Counted from the first letter of the stretch, positions 43,377 to 52,243 are shown. The stretch: DNA of 64,000 bases from Geminicoccus sp036263595 (GCF_036263595.1 NZ_DATAGQ010000242.1:1-64000), one strand, 5' to 3'. Notes: generated from the sequence alone by a model not told the origin. Numbers and translations: made by a program.

Positions 43377-43517
43377 CTCCGCTTGAGCCACGGACCACAA
43401 TTCTCAACTTCCGGGCGAACAAGCCTTCGGGTACGACCACCACCATTTTCGACACGCCCGACAGTGAGCATTTCACTAAATTTCTCTTAATGAGATGCCT
43501 CAAGTCGGATTTCCCCG

Positions 43518-45674
43518 ATGCGCCTGACCGGCAGCGACGATGACGACAGCCTTTCCGGCAGCAGCCAGGACGACGTGATCGCGGGGAAGGCCGGTCACGA
43601 TTGGATCACCGGTGGCGCCGGCCAGGACATCCTGGCCGGCGGCCTCGGCGACGACATCATCGTGGGCGGTCTCGGCAACGACGTGATCGGCGGCGACGGC
43701 TCGGTCGATCCCGACCTTGGCGGGATCACGATCGGCGAGGAGCCGGGCGACGACCAGTTGATCGGCGAGGCCGGGGACGACCAGATCGAGGATCGCTCCG
43801 GTGGCGGCCTGATCGACGGCGGCGACGGGAACGACAGGCTGCTCGATGGCGGTGGCGGCGGCATGACCCGCGGCGGTGCCGGTCAGGATCAGATCCATCT
43901 GCAGGGTGTCGACGGCGCGGTAGCACTGGGCGATGCGGGTGACGACCGCTTCTTCGTCGAGGGCGCCGACGCGGCCTATCTGGACGGTGGCACCGGCGCC
44001 GACCAAGTCGTGATGGCTGCGAAGATCGCGATCGCCCGGGGCGGCGGCGATGCCGACCAGATGCGCTTTGCGGACGACGAGTTCCCGGGCATCTCCAGCC
44101 TGGTCGTCCGCGCCTATGGCGATGATGGCGACGACCGTATCGAAGGGACCGGCCGCTGGAACGACCTGCACGGCGGCAGCGGCAACGATCGCCTGCTGGG
44201 TGTCGGCGACGTCGCCATCCTGGACGGCGGCGATGGTGCGGACACACTGGTAGGCTTCGCGGGACGTGCCGTCCTGACCGGTGGCGCTGGGATCGACCTG
44301 TTCCGCCCCTCCGCGGGCGATGTCACGATCACCGACTTCACGCGCGGCCAGGACCGCCTGGCGTTCGAGGGGCGCAGCTTCAGGCGGTTCGACACGAACG
44401 GGGACGGGCTGCTGGACAGCCGCGATGCCGGGATCTCGATCCGGGCGGTGACGCTCGACGGGGTGACGGAGCAATCGCTGGTCATCCGCGCGGCGGCCTC
44501 CTCGCCCGAGGCATCCGCGGTGACCGTGACCCTGTTCGGCGTGACCAGCCTGGCGGGAACCGACTTCCAGACCGGCCTCACTCCGCTTCCCGGCGCCGCG
44601 CCGGGCCAGTCGATCCCCGTGCGGTTCGGCACCAACCAATCGGGCGGCCTTGCCAATGACGGGTTGCGCGGCACCGGCTTGGACGATGTCCTGTCGGGTG
44701 CGGGCGGCGCCGATGTCATCCAGGGCCTGGGCGGCAACGACATGCTGATCGGCGGTCGCGGCGACGACCGGATCTTCGGCGGCGATGGCGACGACAGCCT
44801 GATCGGCGAGGGCGGGCAGGACCGCCTCCAGGGCGGTTCGGGCGACGACAACCTGCTCGGGGGCTTGGCCGACGATGTCCTGGAGGGTGGCATCGGCCGG
44901 GATGTCCTCTCAGGCGGAGCCGGAGCGGACCTGCTCGACGGCGGAGACGGCGACGACGCCATCGTCGACGATGACGGCTTGGCCGAGATCCTGGCGGGTG
45001 CTGGCAACGACTGGGTGAGGCTCGGCACTGGCCTGTTCGACCATGCCGCCGTTCATCTCGGCAGCGGCTCCGACCGGGCTGAGGTGGCCGGCGGCGGCGT
45101 GCGAGTCTTCGGCGAGGGCGGGGACGACGTGATCCGCGTCGCCAGCGGCAGCAATCTCCTCCATGGCGGTCTTGGGCGCGACTGGCTGGGTGGAGGCAGC
45201 GGTGCCGACATCCTGCTCGGCGACGGCGGCAACGACCAGATCGGCGGCGGGGGCGGCGACGATCGGGTCCAGGGCGGTGCCGGCGATGACCTGATCGCGG
45301 GTGGGGGCGGCGGCGACGTGCTGGCCGGCGGTGCGGGGGAGGACCGCTTCCTGTTCCGCGCCTATGCGTCCGATGGTCTGCTGCTGGGCGACCAGCAGGA
45401 CCTCGTCATGGATTTCGTCCAGGGAGAGGACCTGCTCCTCCTGCGCGGTGGGAGTGGCGTGGGTGCCGAGAACCGCCCGCCAACCTTCGCGATGCTGGAC
45501 AGCAACGGCGATGGCGTCATCGGCGCCGGCGACCGCGGCGTCATCACCGGTAGCGTGGACGGCAGGCCCAGCCTGACCCTGGACCTGGGAGCGGCATTGG
45601 AACTCGGCCCTGCGACCGCCCATCGCCTGACCCTGGTCGGCCTGGACCGGCTGCTGGGCAGCGATCTCGCCTGA
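43518..45674 (+). CDS. RTX-type calcium-binding repeat protein
   Basis: 718 residues made mainly of Gly/Asp-rich nonapeptide repeats (GGxGxDxLx-type), in a first block at about 5-150 and a second at about 380-610, forming calcium-filled beta-rolls once outside the cell. Each block ends in a serralysin-like cap (ITDFTRGQDRLAFEG; MDFVQGEDLLLL) followed by an EF-hand-like loop, DTNGDGLLDSRD (about 292-303) and DSNGDGVIGAGD (about 661-672). No signal peptide and no catalytic domain are visible, so type I secretion by a C-terminal signal is likely. No HlyB/HlyD/TolC genes are adjacent. It may be a structural or adhesive surface protein. Confidence 0.88.
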   Translation: MRLTGSDDDDSLSGSSQDDVIAGKAGHDWITGGAGQDILAGGLGDDIIVGGLGNDVIGGDGSVDPDLGGITIGEEPGDDQLIGEAGDDQIEDRSGGGLIDGGDGNDRLLDGGGGGMTRGGAGQDQIHLQGVDGAVALGDAGDDRFFVEGADAAYLDGGTGADQVVMAAKIAIARGGGDADQMRFADDEFPGISSLVVRAYGDDGDDRIEGTGRWNDLHGGSGNDRLLGVGDVAILDGGDGADTLVGFAGRAVLTGGAGIDLFRPSAGDVTITDFTRGQDRLAFEGRSFRRFDTNGDGLLDSRDAGISIRAVTLDGVTEQSLVIRAAASSPEASAVTVTLFGVTSLAGTDFQTGLTPLPGAAPGQSIPVRFGTNQSGGLANDGLRGTGLDDVLSGAGGADVIQGLGGNDMLIGGRGDDRIFGGDGDDSLIGEGGQDRLQGGSGDDNLLGGLADDVLEGGIGRDVLSGGAGADLLDGGDGDDAIVDDDGLAEILAGAGNDWVRLGTGLFDHAAVHLGSGSDRAEVAGGGVRVFGEGGDDVIRVASGSNLLHGGLGRDWLGGGSGADILLGDGGNDQIGGGGGDDRVQGGAGDDLIAGGGGGDVLAGGAGEDRFLFRAYASDGLLLGDQQDLVMDFVQGEDLLLLRGGSGVGAENRPPTFAMLDSNGDGVIGAGDRGVITGSVDGRPSLTLDLGAALELGPATAHRLTLVGLDRLLGSDLA

Positions 45675-45782
45675 GGTTGTTGCCGGCTGTCAGTGTGGAA
45701 CCCGAGGTCGACGCGCCAGCGCGACGTCCTATATGCAGGGATGGGGGCGAATGGGCCGCCCGTTTATGCAGGAGGGACATCC

Positions 45783-46205
45783 ATGCCGATACTCTACACC
45801 ACCAAGGCCTATGCCACCGGCGGCCGGACGGGCCATGCGCGGACGGAGGACGGCAAGGTCGACGTCCAACTCGACACGCCGAAGGAACTGGGCGGCGGCG
45901 GTGGTGCCGGAACCAATCCCGAGCAGTTGTTCGCCGCCGGCTATTCCGCCTGCTATCTGGGCGCGCTGAAGTTCGTCGCTGGCAAGCAGAAGGTGACGAT
46001 CAGCGACGATGCCAAGATCACCACCAGCGTCGGCATCGGCCCGCGCGAGGACGGGGGCGGTTTCGGTCTTGCGATCTCCATGGACGTCAGCCTTCCCGGC
46101 ATCGATCGCGCCACGGCAGAGCAGTTGGCCAAGGATGCCCACGTGGTCTGCCCGTACTCGCACTCGATCAAGGGTAACGTCGACGTGAAGACGAACATCG
46201 TCTGA
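45783..46205 (+). CDS. ohr: Organic hydroperoxide resistance protein Ohr
   Basis: 140 residues, OsmC/Ohr fold. Catalytic Cys57 (NPEQLFAAGYSACYLGAL) and resolving Cys123 (VVCPYSHSIKGNVDV) are both present, with Glu47 and the N-terminal PILYTTKAYATGGRTGHARTEDGKVDVQL that distinguishes Ohr from OsmC. It reduces organic and fatty-acid peroxides using lipoylated proteins. AGGAGG precedes the ATG at 45783. No ohrR regulator is adjacent. A hairpin follows at 46232. Confidence 0.95.
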   Translation: MPILYTTKAYATGGRTGHARTEDGKVDVQLDTPKELGGGGGAGTNPEQLFAAGYSACYLGALKFVAGKQKVTISDDAKITTSVGIGPREDGGGFGLAISMDVSLPGIDRATAEQLAKDAHVVCPYSHSIKGNVDVKTNIV

Positions 46206-46231
46206 CGATCCCGCGAGCGCCGTAGAAGCGC

Positions 46232-46249
46232 GCCCGGCTTGCGCCGGGC
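46232..46249 (+). terminator. Terminator hairpin after ohr
   Basis: Arms gcccggc (46232-46238) and gccgggc (46243-46249) with a ttgc loop, followed by cgctttc, 26 bases after the ohr stop. It lies 6 bases before the stop of the convergent YaiI gene and could serve both. Confidence 0.6.
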
Positions 46250-46254
46250 CGCTT

Positions 46255-46710
46255 TCAGCGCCCGGTGCGGCGGATGGCCTGCACGGCGGTATCGAGGGCC
46301 ACGAGGAAGCGTGAGCGATCCTCCTTGGCGAACGGCCGCCCGCCACCACGGATCTCGCCGGTCTCGCGCAGCGACGTCATCAGGTTGCGCATGGCGAGGT
46401 CGGCGCCGATCGAGGAGGGCGTGAAGGCCTTGCCTGCCGGTCCGATCACCCGTGCGCCCGTCTTCACACAGCGATCGGCCAGTGGCACGTCGGCCGTGAT
46501 CACGATGTCGCCCTCGGCGGCATGCTCGGCGATCCAGTCGTCGGCACGGTCCAGCCCCTCGTTCACGATCATTCGGGTGATCCGCGGATGGTCCGGCACG
46601 CGCAGCCACATGTTGGCGACGACCACCACCTTCCACTGGTAGCGATCGGCGACGCGATAGACCTCGTCCTTTACCGGACAGGCGTCAGCGTCGATGAAGA
46701 TCGTGTTCAA
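46255..46710 (-). CDS. YaiI/YqxD (UPF0178, DUF188) family protein
   Basis: 151 residues. The opening IFIDADACPVKDEVYRVADRYQWKVVVVAN, the middle GDIVITADVPLADRCVKTGARVIGPAGKAFT, and GRPFAKEDRSRFLVALD at the end are the UPF0178 hallmarks. The acidic residues of DADACP and ITADVPLA suggest a PIN-like metal site, so a nuclease role is suspected, but no function is established. It is convergent with ohr. Confidence 0.93.
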   Translation of the reverse strand: MNTIFIDADACPVKDEVYRVADRYQWKVVVVANMWLRVPDHPRITRMIVNEGLDRADDWIAEHAAEGDIVITADVPLADRCVKTGARVIGPAGKAFTPSSIGADLAMRNLMTSLRETGEIRGGGRPFAKEDRSRFLVALDTAVQAIRRTGR

Positions 46711-46862
46711 GCTGCCTTCCCAATGCTCGCGCCGTGATCATGAACTGATCGCGGGGCGGGCGCCATGGCGCGATGATAAGCAAAGAATATCAGCGGCTTA
46801 GCCTTGCCGATCCTGTGCCGCTCCATATGCTGGCGGGCAGCTCCCAGGGGAACTAGAACGCC

Positions 46863-47798
46863 ATGAGCCGCCACCACGTCATCGAGCCGCTACCCGAGAA
46901 CATGATCTACGGGTTCTTCGATGCGAGCCTGCCGCCCATCCTCGAAGTCGATTCCGGCGATACGGTGACATTGACCAGTTGGCCGGCCGGTGGCCTGGAC
47001 AGCCTGCCGGCGGATCGCTCGCGCGTCCTGCAGGCGCATCTGGACGCGTTCGAGCGGACGCCCGGCAACGGCCCTCACTTCGTGACCGGGCCGATCTATG
47101 TGCGTGGCGCCGAGCCCGGCGACATCCTGCAGATCGACATCCTCTCCCACGAGTTCCCCTATGACTGGGGGTTCGTGTCGATCCTGCCGCTGCTCGGCAC
47201 GCTGCCAGACGAATTCACCGAGTACGAGACGATCCATCCGACCATCGATCGCAACCGGGGCACGATGACCTGGCCCTGGGGCAAGGAGCAGCCGCTCGAC
47301 CCGTTCTTCGGCGTCATCGCCGTAGCCCCGCCCAAGGCCTGGGGCCGGCAGCCGACACCGCCGCCGCGCGTGTTCGGCGGCAACATGGACAACAAGGAGC
47401 TGAAGCCTGGGGCGACGCTCTACCTGCCCGTGTTCAACGAGGGCGCCCTGTTCAGCGCCGGGGATGGTCATGGCGTGCAAGGCGATGGGGAGGTCTGCAT
47501 CACTGCGCTGGAAACGGCGCTGACCGGCACGGTACGGCTGACCGTCCGCAAGGACCTGGGCTACACCTATCCGTTCGCGGAAAATGCAACGCACCTGATC
47601 TCGATCGGCCTGCACGAGGACCTGGACGATGCGGCGGCCCAGGCGGTGCGACAGATGGTCGAGCATATCTGCCGTCGTACGGCCCTGACCCGAAACCAGG
47701 CCTACATGCTATGCTCGCTGGCCGCCGACCTCCGCGTCACGCAGACGGTCGACGGCCAGAAGGGCTGCCACATGATGCTGGCGAAGGAGCGGCTCTAG
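46863..47798 (+). CDS. Acetamidase/formamidase family protein
   Basis: 311 residues of the FmdA/AmdA family (PF03069). GDTVTLTSWPAGG, HFVTGPIYVRGAEPGDILQIDILSHEF, PFFGVIAVAPP, PRVFGGNMDNKELKPGATLYLPVFNEGALFSAGDGHGVQGDGEVCITALE and LTRNQAYMLCSLAADLRVTQTVDGQKGCHMML are all visible. The GD-x-H-x-x-QGDGE segment is the probable metal site. It hydrolyses formamide, acetamide or a related short amide to ammonia. No amide transporter or regulator is adjacent. Confidence 0.93.
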   Translation: MSRHHVIEPLPENMIYGFFDASLPPILEVDSGDTVTLTSWPAGGLDSLPADRSRVLQAHLDAFERTPGNGPHFVTGPIYVRGAEPGDILQIDILSHEFPYDWGFVSILPLLGTLPDEFTEYETIHPTIDRNRGTMTWPWGKEQPLDPFFGVIAVAPPKAWGRQPTPPPRVFGGNMDNKELKPGATLYLPVFNEGALFSAGDGHGVQGDGEVCITALETALTGTVRLTVRKDLGYTYPFAENATHLISIGLHEDLDDAAAQAVRQMVEHICRRTALTRNQAYMLCSLAADLRVTQTVDGQKGCHMMLAKERL

Positions 47799-47813
47799 GC
47801 CGCTCCCCAGGGC

Positions 47814-47996
47814 TCAGCGGCCCTGCTGGTAGCCCTGATTGTGGGTGTTCTGGTTGATGTTGCCCTGGCGACCAACCTCCTTGAGGTTGCTGTTCACGGG
47901 CGCCTTCGGCGTGTGGCCGGTCTTCGGCTGGCTGGGCGTGTGCCCGGTCATGCCTGGATCGCGGTTCGCCTCGGGGATCGGGGGCGTCTTGCTCAT
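47814..47996 (-). CDS. Small hydrophilic protein of unknown function
   Basis: 60 residues, no hydrophobic segment, rich in Pro, Asn, Gln and Gly, with a conserved-looking C-terminal NLKEVGRQGNINQNTHNQGYQQGR. Very similar short proteins ending in GRQGNxxQNTxNQGxQQ(D/G)R are familiar from alphaproteobacterial genomes; no function is known and it is probably disordered. The start at 47996 (MSKTPPIPEANRDPG) is the nearest family-like ATG. It is convergent with the formamidase gene, 15 bases away. Confidence 0.7.
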   Translation of the reverse strand: MSKTPPIPEANRDPGMTGHTPSQPKTGHTPKAPVNSNLKEVGRQGNINQNTHNQGYQQGR

Positions 47997-48145
47997 GGCT
48001 GAACTCCGGTTGGCCTGCCTTGAGAACGGCGGCGCCACGGGGTCGTTCCGTCCGGACGACGATCGGAGTTGAGCCCTTCTGCCAGCGGGCGCACGATGAA
48101 GGACGGGGCGGGAAGCTCCGTGCGGCGAGAAGAAAGAACAACGGC

Positions 48146-48616
48146 ATGATCGAGGGAAGCATCATCCAGGTCGCCTATGTCGTGCGCGACATCGAGGCGG
48201 CCATGAAGCGCCACTGGGAGGTCTGCGGGATCGGACCCTGGGACGTGTACGAGTTCGATGCGACGAAGGTGGACGACTTCGTGTATCGCGGTCGCCCCGC
48301 GGACCACCAGGCGCTCCTGGCGCTGGCCTGGAGCGGCGGGATGCAGCTCGAGCTGCTGCAGCCGGTGAGCGGCTACTGCATCTATGACGAGCACCTGGAG
48401 AAGAAGGGCGAGGGCCTCCACCACGTGAAGCTCTTCCATGCCGACTGCGCCAAGGCGGTGGCTGACTATGCGCGGCGGGGCTACCCGGTCACCCAGAGCG
48501 GCCGGTTCGACCAGGACGAGCACTACTACCTCGATACGGAAAAGGACTTCGGCTACGTGATCGAGCTCGGCAATGCCGGGCGGATCCCCGGGCCTGACCG
48601 CCGCTACCCAACCTGA
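48146..48616 (+). CDS. VOC (glyoxalase/bleomycin resistance) family protein
   Basis: 156 residues. Two beta-alpha-beta modules: IIQVAYVVRDIEAAMKRHWEVCGIGPWDVYEF, then ALAWSGGMQLELLQPVSGYCIYDEHLEKKGEGLHHVKLF and GRFDQDEHYYLDTEKDFGYVIELG. The metal ligands of the fold (His/Gln, Glu and Glu) are plausibly the Gln of the first strand, Glu in LELLQP, His in LHHVKLF and Glu in VIELG. Substrate unknown. It lies 31 bases before an FAD monooxygenase and is likely co-transcribed, suggesting an aromatic-compound pathway. Confidence 0.87.
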   Translation: MIEGSIIQVAYVVRDIEAAMKRHWEVCGIGPWDVYEFDATKVDDFVYRGRPADHQALLALAWSGGMQLELLQPVSGYCIYDEHLEKKGEGLHHVKLFHADCAKAVADYARRGYPVTQSGRFDQDEHYYLDTEKDFGYVIELGNAGRIPGPDRRYPT

Positions 48617-48647
48617 ACGGTCGCACAGGCAAGAAGGAAGCGGTTTC

Positions 48648-50264
48648 ATGACGGATATCCTGGTCGTCGGGGCGGGCCCGGTCGGACTGACCTTGGCTGC
48701 CGAACTTGCCCGCCACGGCGCCACCTGCCGGATCATCGACCAGCTGGCGCAGCCCACCGGCTACTGCAAGGCTCTGGGCGTCACGCCGCGCACGCTGGAA
48801 GTCTGGGAGGACATGGGCATCGTCCGTCCGATGATCGAAGGCGGGCTCTGGCTGACCGGCCTGCGGCTGATCGTGAACGGCGAGCTGGTCAAGGAGATCA
48901 CGGAGGGGCTGCCGGCCCTGCCCTACGGGCTTACCCTGGGCCTTCCGCAATACGAGACCGAGTTCGTGCTGGGCGAGCATGCTCGCCGCCTGGGCATCCT
49001 GCCCGAGCGCGGCACGTCCCTGCAGTCCGCCGAACCTTCCCTAAACGGGGTCGCGGTCAGGCTCGCGCACGAGGACGGCCGCACCGAGGAGGCCAACTTC
49101 CGCTACGTGGTCGGGTGCGACGGTGCCCACAGCATGGTCCGCAAGGCAGCCGGCATCGGCTTTCCGGGCGAGGCCTACCCGGTGGAGTTCATGCTGGGGG
49201 ATGTCGCGGTCGACTGGCCGGTGCCGCGTGGGGTGGGGATCCGGGCCGTGCAGATGGAGGACGGGGAAATGACCGGCTTCCTGGTAGCGGTGCCGCTGCC
49301 CGACAAGGGAAGATACCGGCTCACCTCCTACGCCCCGCCCGAGCTTGCCCAGGAGCCTGGCCAGCAGTCGGACGATGCTCACGGGATCCAGGCGGAGCGG
49401 ACTCCCCCCGACCTGGCGGTCCTGCAGGCCATCACCGAGCGGCTGATGCCGGGCGTCACGCTGTCCGACCTGCGCTGGTCCTCGATCTTCAGGATCAGCA
49501 TGCGCCTGGCCGACGCCTATCGAAAGGGGCCGTTCTTCCTTGCCGGGGATGCCGCCCATATCCACCCCCCCACAGGGGGCCAAGGCATGAACACCGGAAT
49601 CCAGGATGCGTACAACCTGGCCTGGAAGCTGGCCCTGGTCGTCCGTGGCGAAGCACCGGGAACGCTGCTCGACAGCTATGAGGCGGAGCGTCGCCCGGTC
49701 GGCATGGACGTGCTCGAGCGCACGATCGCGCAGACCGCGGCGTTCCGGACGGGCCAGACCGGCGGCAAGCGCGGCAGCGATACGCGGCTGGAGGACTCCC
49801 AGCTGACGATCGCCTATCGGGACAGCGCCTGGGTCGTCGACGAGATGTCAGGCGAGGCCGATGGTCCCGCCGCGGGCGACCGGGCGCCGGATGCATCCGG
49901 CCTGCGCCGCCTGGGCCTTGGCATGCCGGTGCGACTGTTCGATCTTCTGCGGGGGACCGAGCACGTGCTGCTGCTCGACGTTCAGGACGACGACGAGGCA
50001 GGCCGCGGGGTAGCCACGGCGTCACTGCTCCGGCACCGGTTCGGCCGGCGGGTGCGCTGCTACGGGATCGTGGCACCGGGCCAGGGGCGTACCGACCTTC
50101 CGCTCCTCCCGCTGATCGAGGATGCCGACGGCATGTTCGCCGCCGCCTACGGCAGCGGACGCCAACGGGCCTGGGTGGTTCGCCCCGACGGCCATATCGG
50201 CTATCGCGGCCTGGAGGGCGACGGCCCCATCCGGTACCTGGAGAAGGTCCTGGCGCCCGCCTGA
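48648..50264 (+). CDS. FAD-dependent aromatic monooxygenase (PheA/TfdB type)
   Basis: 538 residues. FAD Rossmann loop GAGPVGLTLAAELARHGATCRIID, DG motif FRYVVGCDGAHSMVRKAAGI, GD motif GPFFLAGDAAHIHPPTGGQGMNTGIQDAYNLAWKLALV, and a thioredoxin-like C-terminal domain of about 150 residues. This set fits hydroxylases of phenolic compounds using NAD(P)H and oxygen. The substrate cannot be deduced. AAGAAGGAAG lies just upstream of the ATG at 48648. The adjacent VOC gene may encode a ring-cleavage or isomerase partner, but no pathway is complete here. Confidence 0.92.
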   Translation: MTDILVVGAGPVGLTLAAELARHGATCRIIDQLAQPTGYCKALGVTPRTLEVWEDMGIVRPMIEGGLWLTGLRLIVNGELVKEITEGLPALPYGLTLGLPQYETEFVLGEHARRLGILPERGTSLQSAEPSLNGVAVRLAHEDGRTEEANFRYVVGCDGAHSMVRKAAGIGFPGEAYPVEFMLGDVAVDWPVPRGVGIRAVQMEDGEMTGFLVAVPLPDKGRYRLTSYAPPELAQEPGQQSDDAHGIQAERTPPDLAVLQAITERLMPGVTLSDLRWSSIFRISMRLADAYRKGPFFLAGDAAHIHPPTGGQGMNTGIQDAYNLAWKLALVVRGEAPGTLLDSYEAERRPVGMDVLERTIAQTAAFRTGQTGGKRGSDTRLEDSQLTIAYRDSAWVVDEMSGEADGPAAGDRAPDASGLRRLGLGMPVRLFDLLRGTEHVLLLDVQDDDEAGRGVATASLLRHRFGRRVRCYGIVAPGQGRTDLPLLPLIEDADGMFAAAYGSGRQRAWVVRPDGHIGYRGLEGDGPIRYLEKVLAPA

Positions 50265-50380
50265 TACAGCTGCCGGGCCGGTGAGCCGCGGGCATGGCCC
50301 CTTGATCGATTGGAACCTCGTACCGACGTTCGTCATTGAGGACCTGCATTCGCCCACTCGAACGAAACGGGGAGCTCCGC

Positions 50381-50965
50381 ATGGAACGGCAGCTGCAGAT
50401 CACCTACAAGGGACTGGAGTCCTCACCCTCTCTCGACGCGATGATCCGCGAACGGACGGAGCGCCTGGAGCGACACCATCCCCATGTGATCGGTTGCCGG
50501 GTCGCCGTCGAGGTGCCTCACCGCAGCCCCGATAGCGGAAAGACCGCGATCGCCGTCGCGGTCGAGGTCGAGGTACCCGGCCGTAACCTGATCGTCGGCC
50601 GGAGCGACACCGAGCGGCGCGAGGTGAAGAACGACCATACCGCGGTCGTGAACCGCGCGTTCGACGCGGCGCAGCGCCAGCTCGAGGACTCGGTCCGGAC
50701 CCAGCGCGACCACGCCCGTCACATCGACGGCGGCACCCTGCGTACCGGCCAGGTCGTCCGGATCTTCCCGGATGCCGGCTACGGCTTCATCGAGATCGTG
50801 GGCTCGCCCGACCTTCATTTCACCAAGGACGACGTCGTGAGCGGCGGGTTCGACGAGATCGAGGTCGGCGCCATGGTCCAGGTGACCCCGTCGCCGGCCG
50901 AGGGGCCGATGGGCCCGCGGGCGACGGAGGTCCGCCTGTTCACCAAGGAACGCGCCGCCTCCTGA
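50381..50965 (+). CDS. Ribosome hibernation (HPF/RaiA)-like domain fused to a cold-shock domain
   Basis: 194 residues. Residues 1-105 form an S30AE/HPF-like domain (RQLQITYKGLESSPSLDAMIRERTERLERHHPHVIGCRVAVEVPH, then AVVNRAFDAAQRQLED). Residues about 128-190 form a cold-shock domain (TGQVVRIFPDAGYGFIEIVGSPDLHFTKDDVVSGGFDEIEVGAMVQV) with the aromatic RNP-like YGFIEI and LHFTKDDV strands. Most HPF proteins have a dimerisation domain or nothing after S30AE, so the CSD is a distinct arrangement. It would bind the small-subunit decoding centre with an added RNA contact. GGGGAG precedes the ATG. Confidence 0.9.
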   Translation: MERQLQITYKGLESSPSLDAMIRERTERLERHHPHVIGCRVAVEVPHRSPDSGKTAIAVAVEVEVPGRNLIVGRSDTERREVKNDHTAVVNRAFDAAQRQLEDSVRTQRDHARHIDGGTLRTGQVVRIFPDAGYGFIEIVGSPDLHFTKDDVVSGGFDEIEVGAMVQVTPSPAEGPMGPRATEVRLFTKERAAS

Positions 50966-50983
50966 ACCTGTCCCGGCAGGACG

Positions 50984-51340
50984 TCAGGCGGGCGGAGCCT
51001 TTTCCACCGCGCACTCGGTGGGCGGCCGGCTGCCGGACGTCCAGGTCGCCTGGTCGCCCTTGCCGCGGAAGTCGAACTGGTCGGTACCGTACCAGATCCC
51101 CGAGCCGGCGAGCTTTTGGGGGAGGATCAGGGTCTCGCCGCCGTTCTCAGTGATGATCGCGGTGTCCGGCTCGAACCAGATCCCGAGCCGGGTACCGTCC
51201 TCGCAGCGATACTCCACGGTCGAGACGGCCTTGATCTCGGGATCGTCCGCCGGCTGGGTGGCGCATCCACCCAGCGCCATCAGGGCCGCACCGAGAAAGG
51301 CGGCCCCGCCACCGTCAATTGTCCGTCCCGTCGATCGCAC
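50984..51340 (-). CDS. Predicted lipoprotein of the MliC (lysozyme-inhibitor) family
   Basis: 118 residues from GTG 51340. The hydrophobic segment GGGAAFLGAALMALGGC ends in a lipobox, followed by YRCEDGTRLGIWFEPDTAIITENGGETLILPQKLAGSGIWYGTDQFDFRGKGDQATWTSGSRPPTEC, the MliC pattern with its Cys pair. It would be a lipid-anchored periplasmic inhibitor of C-type lysozyme. The GTG has GGAGG 8 bases upstream; an ATG at 51373 would add 11 charged residues before the signal. It overlaps the preceding small frame by 26 bases. Confidence 0.75.
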   Translation of the reverse strand: MRSTGRTIDGGGAAFLGAALMALGGCATQPADDPEIKAVSTVEYRCEDGTRLGIWFEPDTAIITENGGETLILPQKLAGSGIWYGTDQFDFRGKGDQATWTSGSRPPTECAVEKAPPA

Positions 51341-51614
51341 TGCCGACCTCCACCTTTCCGCCCGCCTTGTCATAGACGCAGATCATTGTTGCCCGTCCCT
51401 GCCCACCCTTGGGCTTCCCCTGCACCAGCGCAAGGTCATAGGAGGGGCTTCCGAACGGATCCAGCCCAGCCGTGGCATCCTCCAGAAGGCGGCCGGTCGC
51501 GCCGCAAGGCAGGCAGCCCCCATCTCCTGCCGGCATGCCATCAAGGCCCCATACGTGGAAGCGCGGGCCCGCAGAGGATCCAGCATCGTGGCCGAAGCCG
51601 GCGGAATGACCCAA
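51315..51614 (-). CDS. Small hypothetical protein upstream of the MliC gene (doubtful)
   Basis: A 99-residue frame. The last 45 residues (SPSYDLALVQGKPKGGQGRATMICVYDKAGGKVEVGSAIDG) read like a real protein with GC-rich third positions, while the first half is less convincing and another frame looks equally protein-like there. A frameshifted or over-extended gene is possible. It ends inside the start of the MliC gene, an arrangement common for coupled cistrons. No family recognised. Confidence 0.3.
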   Translation of the reverse strand: MGHSAGFGHDAGSSAGPRFHVWGLDGMPAGDGGCLPCGATGRLLEDATAGLDPFGSPSYDLALVQGKPKGGQGRATMICVYDKAGGKVEVGSAIDGTDN

Positions 51615-51979
51615 AGGCGCCCGACCATTGTCCGGCCTCGTTCATGCCCCAAGGTTGATGCAGGGCTTAGTATTACTGATTCTCATGCGGGCAGCGCGTC
51701 GTTGAACGAAATGCTGCTCATGGTAGTAGTTATCAGTGTCGGCCTGTTGGCCGGCCGCGGCAATTTGAAGGCCCAGCTTGCGCCGCGTCAACAAACGCTA
51801 AAGCGCCACGACCTGGTCGTGGTTCACCTTGTGAAAGGCGAGCCGATCCATGCGAACCAACGTCATCCCATCCTCATCGGGATCCTGTGGCCTGCGAGCC
51901 TGTAGCCACGCCGGCTGATCTGGCCGGCACCCGGACCAATCCGGCCCTAGCTACCATCGCTTTGCCCTGGATCCGAACG
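51615..51979. other. Intergenic region with no supported gene
   Basis: 365 bases. A short + strand frame from the ATG at 51709 to 51905 starts with a hydrophobic stretch (MLLMVVVISVGLLAG) but its remainder has no coding character. I see nothing else convincing on either strand. Confidence 0.5.
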
Positions 51980-52216
51980 ATGATCTGCGCGCAATCATCT
52001 CCCCTTCATGTCGTGGTGGACAACCAGCATGTCGGCCTGCTGGTGCGGACCGGTGACGTCTTTCGCTTCGTTGCCGCCGACCCGGCCTTCCGCCTGCTCG
52101 ACGGCAGCAGGTTCCGCCGCCTTGAGCAGGTGCAGCGGGCCGCCGGCGCCATGAAACGGGCGCTGCGCGAGACAGGCGGCCGCGGCGCCCCGTCCGCCCG
52201 GGACACCCAGCACTGA
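51980..52216 (+). CDS. Small protein of unknown function
   Basis: 78 residues: MICAQSSPLHVVVDNQHVGLLVRTGDVFRFVAADPAFRLLDGSRFRRLEQVQRAAGAMKRALRE. It reads as two beta hairpins followed by a helix. Third codon positions are GC-rich in the core. The segment VGLLVRTGDVFRFVAADPAFRLLDGSRFRRLEQVQRA resembles short conserved proteins I have seen in alphaproteobacteria, but I cannot name the family. It is 27 bases before metY on the same strand. Confidence 0.55.
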   Translation: MICAQSSPLHVVVDNQHVGLLVRTGDVFRFVAADPAFRLLDGSRFRRLEQVQRAAGAMKRALRETGGRGAPSARDTQH

Positions 52217-52243
52217 CATCTTCTTCCTCATAGGACCGTTCTC

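Noticed and set aside
51709..51905. Small membrane peptide starting MLLMVVVISVGLLAG
   Set aside because: A hydrophobic start alone, with no ribosome-binding site, no coding bias downstream and no known family. Mentioned only in the description of the gap.
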